From: an uncultured Lacibacter sp.
GTDB taxonomy: Bacteria > Bacteroidota > Bacteroidia > Chitinophagales > Chitinophagaceae
Reading direction: 5' to 3'
NCBI RefSeq assembly: GCF_946479605.1
Contig: NZ_CAMLGT010000266.1
Location: forward strand, 1 to 5,001
DNA: 5,001 nucleotides
The notes below the pieces were generated by a model. That model saw only the letters and a list, made by a program, of their open reading frames with translations, ran no database searches and was not told the origin of the DNA. This document shows positions 1 through 5,001 of the stretch, piece by piece. Within the stretch, counting starts at the first letter, position 1. Each line of letters begins with the position of its first letter. The translations under genes and the position numbers were made by a program.

Positions 1-1640
1 GAATATATAAATCAGCAGCAGCAATGCTGATCCTTGCAGGACTGGTTGCTTCCTGTAATAAAAAATTAGATGAGGCTTACCTTAACCCTAACTCCCCTGT
101 TAAGGTGCCGGTAGAAAATCTGTTAGCTCCCATCATTTCTTCTATGGCTGCAAACAGCGCAGGCCATGGTGTGCTGAATGATGCACGCTTTGTGGCAATG
201 TATATTCAGAACTTTGCCAGCTATACAGTAAGTGCCACACGAAACTCCAGCACTACCTACGAACGTATGGGAGGTGTATTAGATGGAAGTGATAATGCAG
301 GCTCTATCTGGCGTATGCATTACTATGACATTGGACAGAACTGCATGCGTATGATGCAATGGGCTGCTGAAGAAGAAAAATGGGATTATGTGGGTGTGGG
401 CCAGGCCATTTTTGCATGGAGCTGGTTACAACTCACCGATTATCATGGTGAAGTAATCCTGAAAGATGCATTCAACACCAACCTGCTTACCTTCCGTTTT
501 GACAAGGAAGAAGATGTTTACAAGTATGTACGTGATCTTTGTCACCAGGCACTTGCAAATCTTGAAAAACCGGGTGCAGGTGTAAGCCCGCAAAACCTTG
601 CTATTGGTGATGCTTATCTTTACAACGGCGATGTAAACAAATGGAAAAAGTTTGTGTACGCCATTCTTGCACGCTCACATCACCACCTCAGCAATAAAGC
701 AGATTACAAAGCAGACTCTGTCATTTTCTATTGCGATAAAGCCATTGCTACAAATGCAGAAAATGCTTACGTGAAATTCAAAGCCACAACAGGTCTTTCA
801 GCAGATAATAATTTCTGGGGACCTTTACGTAATAACCTTGGCAGTGGTTATGCAATCAGGCAGAGTGCATACATTGCCAACCTGATGAATGGAAATAACA
901 GCGCATTTTCAGGTGTAAGCGATCCACGTAAATGGTACTTATTGCGTCCATCACAAAGTGAACAGTTCAATGGAATTCCGTTGAACGCAGGCGTTATTTC
1001 CATTACAAATACAGCTGACCGTCCGGAAAGTTTCTGGGGTGCCCGCTACGATTCATTGGTTCCTCCGGCAAACGACAGCAGGGCTCGTTATATTTTCCGT
1101 AATGCAAGCCCTATTCCTGTTATTACGGCAAGTGAAGTACAGTTTATGAAAGCAGAAGCTGCATTTATTAAAAATGATAAAGCAACTGCTTTGGCAGCTT
1201 ACCGCAAAGCAATTGAATTGAACTTTGAAATGCTGCAGACAGATTTCTCAACGAATGTTCCAACACCGCATGTGCTTACACCTGCTGTAAGAAATGCATT
1301 TCTTGCAAACACGTCTGTAGTACCGGCATCTGCAAATGATCTTACATTATCGCACATCATGCTGCAGAAATACATTGCCCTGTATGGCTACGGTGCGCTG
1401 GAAACATGGGTGGATATGCGTCGTTATCATTACACTGATTCAAAAAATGGATTACAGGTTTACCGTGATTTTGCGCCGCCAACAGGCACTGTTTTATGGC
1501 CTGATAATAATGGCGCATTGGTTTACAGGGTTCGTTACCGTTACAATTCAGAATATGTATGGAATATTGAAGAATTGAAACGGCTGGGCGCTGATAAACT
1601 TGACTGGCATACAAAAGAAACATGGTTTTCAAAACCTTAA
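1..1640 (+). CDS. SusD/RagB-family nutrient-binding outer-membrane lipoprotein (SusD-like_2 type), 5' partial
   Basis: Known role of the family: the SusD-type lipoprotein is the surface lid of a SusC/SusD complex and captures nutrients for a TonB-dependent transporter. Residues are numbered here from the first in-window ATG (base 24). Seen: a lipobox V-A-S-C with the acylated Cys at 11, then N-K-K-L-D-E. Family-like motifs follow: 'LTDYHGEV' at 137-144 (compare the usual D-x-G-x-V-P), 'GDVNKWKKF' at 202-210, 'TASEVQFMKAEAAF' at 368-381, 'QKYIALYGYGALETWVDMRR' at 448-467, and a C-terminal 'LDWHTKETWF' resembling the usual ending in Trp-rich residues. This points to the SusD-like_2 branch (PF12771) rather than classical SusD. 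The ATG at 24 is probably not the start: seven open codons (I-Y-K-S-A-A-A) precede it and supply the missing basic n-region of the signal peptide, so the true start likely lies a few codons upstream of base 1. Length of about 545 residues fits the family. The natural substrate cannot be inferred. SusC is expected upstream. Confidence 0.9.
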   Translation, partial: IYKSAAAMLILAGLVASCNKKLDEAYLNPNSPVKVPVENLLAPIISSMAANSAGHGVLNDARFVAMYIQNFASYTVSATRNSSTTYERMGGVLDGSDNAGSIWRMHYYDIGQNCMRMMQWAAEEEKWDYVGVGQAIFAWSWLQLTDYHGEVILKDAFNTNLLTFRFDKEEDVYKYVRDLCHQALANLEKPGAGVSPQNLAIGDAYLYNGDVNKWKKFVYAILARSHHHLSNKADYKADSVIFYCDKAIATNAENAYVKFKATTGLSADNNFWGPLRNNLGSGYAIRQSAYIANLMNGNNSAFSGVSDPRKWYLLRPSQSEQFNGIPLNAGVISITNTADRPESFWGARYDSLVPPANDSRARYIFRNASPIPVITASEVQFMKAEAAFIKNDKATALAAYRKAIELNFEMLQTDFSTNVPTPHVLTPAVRNAFLANTSVVPASANDLTLSHIMLQKYIALYGYGALETWVDMRRYHYTDSKNGLQVYRDFAPPTGTVLWPDNNGALVYRVRYRYNSEYVWNIEELKRLGADKLDWHTKETWFSKP

Positions 1641-1662
1641 TTCATGCTAAAAAAAAGAGAAT

Positions 1663-2454
1663 ATGAAAAAATTACTCATCATACTTTCCGTTGCTTTTGT
1701 TCAGCTTTCCTGCGAGAAAGAAGCTGACTATAATGCCACGTATGAAGCTGGCAACCCCTACTCGCATTCTTATGTAAAACTGGTGAATGTATATCCGCTT
1801 GCACAACCGGTATTGTCTGGCCAAACAAGTTCATCATTCAGGTTTACTTATAATGGCGATTTATTGTCTGCAGTACCTGCTGCTGTGGGGGCCACCGTTC
1901 CTGCAGGCCAGGATTATTTTGCAGTTACAAGGGCTATTACCGAACGCCGGATTGGTGTTTCACTTGCATTGGGCACACCGCCTGCTGCAACAACTGACCA
2001 GTTTTTATTTACACACGAACCAACTGTAGTATTTGGTTTAAATAAATACTACAGCTTGTTTCTTTGCGATTCGCTGCATAAAGAATCACGCTTTTTTGTT
2101 ACAGAAGACAATATTCAGTTACCTAAAGCTGATACCAATTACAGGGTTCGTTTTGTGAATGCAATTCCAAACCCTCCGGGAGCAACGCCTGCAATTGATG
2201 TGTATGCCAATGCAACGGACTCACTGATCTTTTCCGGTATTAAATTCAAACAGGCAACTCCATTTATTGAATTGCCTCGCATTCCGGGTACCACAACAAA
2301 TACCTTCCGCATCAAGTGGGCAGGTACAACTACGGTTGTTGGAACACTCTCACTTACGCTTGCCAACAAAATGTCTGCAACACTTGTTGCCAAAGGATTT
2401 GTGGGAGCTACAGGAGCAAGAGCGCCCGGACTGGTTTCTTACAGGAATAAATAA
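1663..2454 (+). CDS. DUF4397-domain lipoprotein, accessory gene next to susD-like gene
   Basis: This is a 263-residue lipoprotein. Residues 1-16 form a short signal peptide (M-K-K then a hydrophobic run) ending in the lipobox Q-L-S-C with Cys17. The following E-K-E-A-D is acidic/lysine-rich and resembles the surface-export signal described for Bacteroidota lipoproteins (Q-K-D-D-E-like), so surface display is plausible. Residues about 160-256 match the DUF4397 pattern: 'YRVRFVNAIPN', then 'AIDVYAN', 'IFSGIKFKQATPFIELP', 'FRIKWAGTTTVVGTLSLTL' and 'ATLVAKGF'. Residues 37-148 start with a similar strand ('YVKLVNVYP') and look like a second, diverged copy. DUF4397 has no established biochemical function; it is a beta-sandwich-like extracellular domain often found in lipoproteins. 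The start follows the upstream stop by 22 bases, with an A8 run and GAGA just before the ATG, which suggests co-transcription with the SusD-like gene. It is probably an accessory surface component of that uptake locus, but this is inference from position. Confidence 0.85.
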   Translation: MKKLLIILSVAFVQLSCEKEADYNATYEAGNPYSHSYVKLVNVYPLAQPVLSGQTSSSFRFTYNGDLLSAVPAAVGATVPAGQDYFAVTRAITERRIGVSLALGTPPAATTDQFLFTHEPTVVFGLNKYYSLFLCDSLHKESRFFVTEDNIQLPKADTNYRVRFVNAIPNPPGATPAIDVYANATDSLIFSGIKFKQATPFIELPRIPGTTTNTFRIKWAGTTTVVGTLSLTLANKMSATLVAKGFVGATGARAPGLVSYRNK

Positions 2455-2471
2455 TTCGGTATATAGATGTT

Positions 2472-2508
2472 AAAACCTTCTGCCTTTACAAATGCAGAAG
2501 GTTTTTTT
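2472..2508 (+). terminator. Rho-independent terminator after the SusD/DUF4397 unit
   Basis: A perfect 12-bp stem is formed by 2472-2483 (AAAACCTTCTGC) and 2494-2505 (GCAGAAGGTTTT) around a 10-base loop, and runs into a seven-T tract at 2502-2508. It lies 17 bases after the stop codon of the DUF4397 gene. The A-run on the 5' side would also give a U-tract if read on the minus strand, though nothing on that strand needs it. It separates the lipoprotein pair from the 802-residue gene downstream. Confidence 0.9.
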
Positions 2509-2520
2509 ATTATTTTAAAT

Positions 2521-2528
2521 AAAAAAAA
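2521..2528 (+). promoter_or_regulatory. A8 tract directly before a GTG start, no Shine-Dalgarno site
   Basis: Eight consecutive A residues abut the GTG codon at 2529, and no GGAG-like sequence occurs in the preceding 20 bases. Bacteroidota genes commonly use A-rich, unstructured leaders in place of a Shine-Dalgarno site, so this tract probably serves as the translation initiation region. An in-frame TAA at 2520-2522 rules out any start further upstream. Confidence 0.5.
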
Positions 2529-4937
2529 GTGAAAAGCATTTCTATCAGCTTAAGCCTTATCATCCTCTTACATACAGGTATTCAGGCGCAAACAAATGAT
2601 ACTGCCCTTGCAAGAATGATCTCTGCTGTGCGGAACCTGTATGAACTGAACCCGAATGAAAAATGTTTTCTGCATACTGATAAACAGTTTTACCAACCCG
2701 GCGAAAACATCTGGCTTAAAACATATCTTACCGTAAACGACCTGCCTTCGCTCTTGAGTGCTGTTGTTTACACCGACTTCAGCGACCTCAACGGAAAACT
2801 GTATGCAAAGCAAATGTGGCCGGCAAAAGACCATCATGCAACAGGCAGTATTTTTATACCCGATTCATTGACTACAGGCATCTACCGCATCAGAGCCTAT
2901 ACATTGTGGATGCTCAACAATCCCGGAAGCATCAGTGAACAATATGTTTTTATCCTTGGAAAAAAGGATCAATCAAAATCATTTTATGTTCCTTCTACTG
3001 ACCTTTCAGTTTCCTTCTTTCCTGAAGGTGATAAATTGATAGAAGCTGTAGAAAATAACCTTGCATTTACAATTACAGATGCCAACAAACTTCCCGCATC
3101 CGATGTAAAGATTGAACTGCTGGATGAAACGCAAAAGAAAATAGCTGACCCCATTGTGTACAGCAATGGAACCGGCCTTATACGCTTTACACCTGAAACC
3201 GGTAAAACCTATAGTTTGCAGGTGAGCCTTAACCTCAATAACAAAAAGAAATTTACATTACCTGCTGTCAGCAAATCGGGCATGGTGCTGAATGTATCCA
3301 ATCTTTCTGCAACAAAGATTTCAGTACAGGCAAATGCAAGTACAGCATTCATGGATGGCAATAAACAGATCAATGTAATAGCACAACAGTATGGTAAAAC
3401 AGTATTTGTACAACAGTTTAATTTTGATGAAGGTCAAACTGCAGCTGTCATCAATAAAAAAACATTGGCAGACGGGTTAATGCAGGTGCTTGCCATCAAC
3501 AGCAAACAGGAAATAGTGGCCGAGCGATGGATCTGGGTGCAACAGCCAACAACAGCGGAAATTACATTGACAGCTGATTCTGTTTCGTTTGATAAAAAGG
3601 GAAAGAACAAATTCACACTTTCGGTAAACAGTGCCGATATTCCTGACTTGTCTGTCTCTGTTATTCCTGCCGATCTGCCTTTCTATTCTTTTCTTTCGCA
3701 CCCGACTATTAAAAGCTACCAGCTGCTGCATTCAAACAAACAGGCAAACCAATCTTTTGTACAAAACAGCATCAATGTATCTGCAGAACTGTCTGCAGTT
3801 TATCTTGATGCATTACTGCTTACAGTGCAACCGGGTCGTTTTACACATGAACAGTTAGCGGCAGGCAAACAACCTGCGCTGAACTATTTTTTTGAAACCG
3901 GTATTTCCATAAGAGGAACTGTTGAAAAAGACAGAGAAAGTATGCAGTTCGATTCAAGCAAGATCGATATTATTACAAAAGGTGCTGATTCAAGTACCAT
4001 CTTTTCTACGGCTAAACTTGATAACAAAGGCAACTTTGCAGTGAACGATCTGTATTTCAGAAAACAGGCGACTGTTTACTTGCAGGCAACTACAAAAGAA
4101 AGACGAAAGAAAAAACTTGACTTCAAATTATTGCCCGGTTACCTCGATACACTTGGCGACAGAACAACTGCTGCATTCTTTTCACCAGTAATAAAAGAAT
4201 TGCCACCGGCAAAGGCAAAAACCGAAGAATTTGTAAAACAGTACAGCGTTCCTAATCTTGGTAAAGAACTTGCTGAAATTATTATCAAGGGAAAGAACAA
4301 GGAAGAACGGCAACTTGATTCTTTGAATAAAACACTTGCTTCAGATCTTTTCAGGGATGCAGAGTTTACAAAAATCCCCAATCCCAATTTTGGTTATATC
4401 AGCTTTGCACAGTTGTTTGAGCAGGAATTCTTTGGTTTTCGTTTTAACAATGGGTATGCAAAAATTGGAGGCCTTGATGGCAGCCCTGCATCAGGATTAG
4501 CTGGCGGAGACATGATCAGTTATTATTTGAATGAACAACCCATTTCATCGGAAGAACTTGGATTTATTAATCCTGCTGAAGTGGTAATGGTAAAAGTAAA
4601 CCGCAGCATCAATCTTCATCTTGGTCAAATGGGCCCCGGCCCCAGCATCTTAATCTATACTGTACGTAAACAAAGAAGTAAGTTCGGTTTTGATGCATCG
4701 TCACTAATGGGCTATTCTATTCCTTTAAGCTTTGTTTACCCTGATTATTCAACTGCTGAAGCAAGAGCAAATGAAGACAGGCGCACCACCTTGCTTTGGC
4801 AACCGCAGGTAAACTTCAGCAATGGAAAAGCAGACATCCGTTTTTACAACAACGATTACAGCAAAAAATACAAAGTGATCGTACAGGGAATTGATAAGAA
4901 AGGAAATCTTTACTATCTCGAAAAGATCATCGAATAA
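2529..4937 (+). CDS. Secreted macroglobulin (MG2)-like protein with carboxypeptidase-regulatory and TonB-plug-like domains, no barrel
   Basis: An 802-residue exported protein. GTG is chosen as the start because an in-frame stop lies six bases before it and a complete signal peptide begins there (residues 1-20, likely cut after I-Q-A); the next Met, at 30, would lose it. Domains read from sequence: an MG2-like domain at about 43-143 ('CFLHTDKQFYQPGENIWLKT' at 46-65, 'TTGIYRIRAYT' at 115-125); a second macroglobulin-like sandwich at 158-235 ('VSFFPEGDKL' at 161-170); a third ending in 'AERWIWV' (331-337); a fourth from 342 ('LSVSVIPADLP'); a carboxypeptidase-regulatory-like domain at about 457-536; an 'LAEIIIKG' linker at 581-588, like the L-x-E-V-V-V-x-G before SusC plugs; a plug-like segment at about 609-713; and a C-terminal strand region with 'RRTTLLWQP' (751-759). 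There is no barrel and no thioester GCGEQ motif, and only one Cys (46), so it is neither a transporter nor a classical alpha-2-macroglobulin. It resembles a Bacteroidota family usually annotated as plug-domain or hypothetical protein. Function unknown; periplasmic or outer-membrane-associated location inferred. Confidence 0.82.
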   Translation: MKSISISLSLIILLHTGIQAQTNDTALARMISAVRNLYELNPNEKCFLHTDKQFYQPGENIWLKTYLTVNDLPSLLSAVVYTDFSDLNGKLYAKQMWPAKDHHATGSIFIPDSLTTGIYRIRAYTLWMLNNPGSISEQYVFILGKKDQSKSFYVPSTDLSVSFFPEGDKLIEAVENNLAFTITDANKLPASDVKIELLDETQKKIADPIVYSNGTGLIRFTPETGKTYSLQVSLNLNNKKKFTLPAVSKSGMVLNVSNLSATKISVQANASTAFMDGNKQINVIAQQYGKTVFVQQFNFDEGQTAAVINKKTLADGLMQVLAINSKQEIVAERWIWVQQPTTAEITLTADSVSFDKKGKNKFTLSVNSADIPDLSVSVIPADLPFYSFLSHPTIKSYQLLHSNKQANQSFVQNSINVSAELSAVYLDALLLTVQPGRFTHEQLAAGKQPALNYFFETGISIRGTVEKDRESMQFDSSKIDIITKGADSSTIFSTAKLDNKGNFAVNDLYFRKQATVYLQATTKERRKKKLDFKLLPGYLDTLGDRTTAAFFSPVIKELPPAKAKTEEFVKQYSVPNLGKELAEIIIKGKNKEERQLDSLNKTLASDLFRDAEFTKIPNPNFGYISFAQLFEQEFFGFRFNNGYAKIGGLDGSPASGLAGGDMISYYLNEQPISSEELGFINPAEVVMVKVNRSINLHLGQMGPGPSILIYTVRKQRSKFGFDASSLMGYSIPLSFVYPDYSTAEARANEDRRTTLLWQPQVNFSNGKADIRFYNNDYSKKYKVIVQGIDKKGNLYYLEKIIE

Positions 4938-4969
4938 AAAAAGCCGGCAATCAGATGCCGGCTTTTTTT
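4936..4969. terminator. Symmetric, probably bidirectional Rho-independent terminator
   Basis: A GC-rich 7-bp stem, GCCGGCA (4943-4949) with TGCCGGC (4956-4962), encloses a six-base loop. It is flanked by seven A on the left (4936-4942) and seven T on the right (4963-4969), so the structure gives a U-tract on either strand. The left A-run begins inside the TAA stop of the 802-residue gene, which makes termination nearly coincident with the end of translation. The symmetry fits a site shared by two convergent genes. Confidence 0.9.
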
Positions 4970-4985
4970 ATTATTTCAGTTTCGC

Positions 4986-5001
4986 TTAGTTGAAGAACAC
5001 C
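4986..5001 (-). CDS. Possible 3' end of a convergent minus-strand gene
   Basis: On the minus strand, bases 5001-4986 can be read as the last codons of a gene: V-F-F-N followed by TAA (complement of 4986-4988). The stop would lie 16 bases before the symmetric terminator, a normal distance. The only support is this placement and the bidirectional shape of the terminator. Four residues are far too few to name a product, and a chance stop codon is quite possible. Confidence 0.3.

Noticed and set aside
24..26. ATG at 24 as the true start of the SusD-like gene.
   Set aside because: The resulting signal peptide would lack a basic n-region; upstream codons stay open to the window edge and contain a Lys, so the start is more likely outside the window.
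1644..1727. Short frame from ATG at 1644, overlapping the start of the DUF4397 gene (27 codons, begins M-L-K-K-R-E-Y-E-K).
   Set aside because: It runs out of frame through the signal-peptide region of a clear lipoprotein gene, and its sequence has no recognisable features; chance ATG in the intergenic leader.
2293..2320. One frame reads P-S-A-S-S-G-Q, reminiscent of peptides produced by a dispersed repeat seen in some Bacteroidota genomes.
   Set aside because: The DNA (CCTTCCGCATCAAGTGGGCAGG) lies in a well-conserved part of the DUF4397 domain (T-F-R-I-K-W-A-G), there is no second copy in the window and no palindrome; treated as coincidence.
2568..2837. Minus-strand open frames of 60-90 codons, here and at 1357-1632, 2139-2393, 3434-3731 and 4139-4387.
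   Set aside because: All lie opposite well-supported coding sequence, have atypical Cys/Ser/His-rich composition and no export signal or domain; they are shadows.
2529..4937. Classical alpha-2-macroglobulin protease inhibitor.
   Set aside because: The protein is about half the usual length and lacks the thioester motif, so only the MG-type beta domains are shared.

Overview
The window most likely comes from a Bacteroidota genome, plausibly the Chitinophagaceae or a close relative. The basis is a SusD-type nutrient-binding lipoprotein, a DUF4397 lipoprotein, a macroglobulin/TonB-plug hybrid protein, A-rich leaders without clear Shine-Dalgarno sites, and moderately AT-rich coding DNA. The genus cannot be fixed from the sequence. 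All three main genes lie on the + strand, fill nearly the whole window and carry export signals. No RNA gene, insertion sequence, CRISPR array or long repeat is visible, and no gene-free stretch exceeds about 75 bases.

Bases 1-1640 hold a SusD-like outer-membrane lipoprotein that is cut at its 5' end by the window edge; its reading frame is open to base 1. After 22 bases comes a small lipoprotein (1663-2454) with a C-terminal DUF4397 domain and what looks like a diverged first copy of the same fold. The pair reads as the tail of a Sus-type nutrient-uptake operon. The SusC-type TonB-dependent transporter would be expected just upstream, outside the window. A strong hairpin-plus-T-tract terminator (2472-2508) closes this unit.

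Bases 2529-4937 encode an 802-residue secreted protein starting at GTG. It has macroglobulin-like (MG2-type) beta domains, a carboxypeptidase-regulatory-like domain, an 'L-x-E-I-I-I-x-G' linker and a TonB-plug-like segment, but no following beta barrel. This is the most interesting gene here: a recognisable but poorly understood Bacteroidota architecture whose role cannot be read from sequence. It ends in a symmetric terminator (4936-4969) that could work in both directions. The last 16 bases may be the 3' end of a convergent minus-strand gene.

I found no convincing evidence of an entirely undescribed system. The items worth a second look are the barrel-less plug protein, its GTG start placed 20 bases after a terminator, and the duplicated fold in the DUF4397 lipoprotein.
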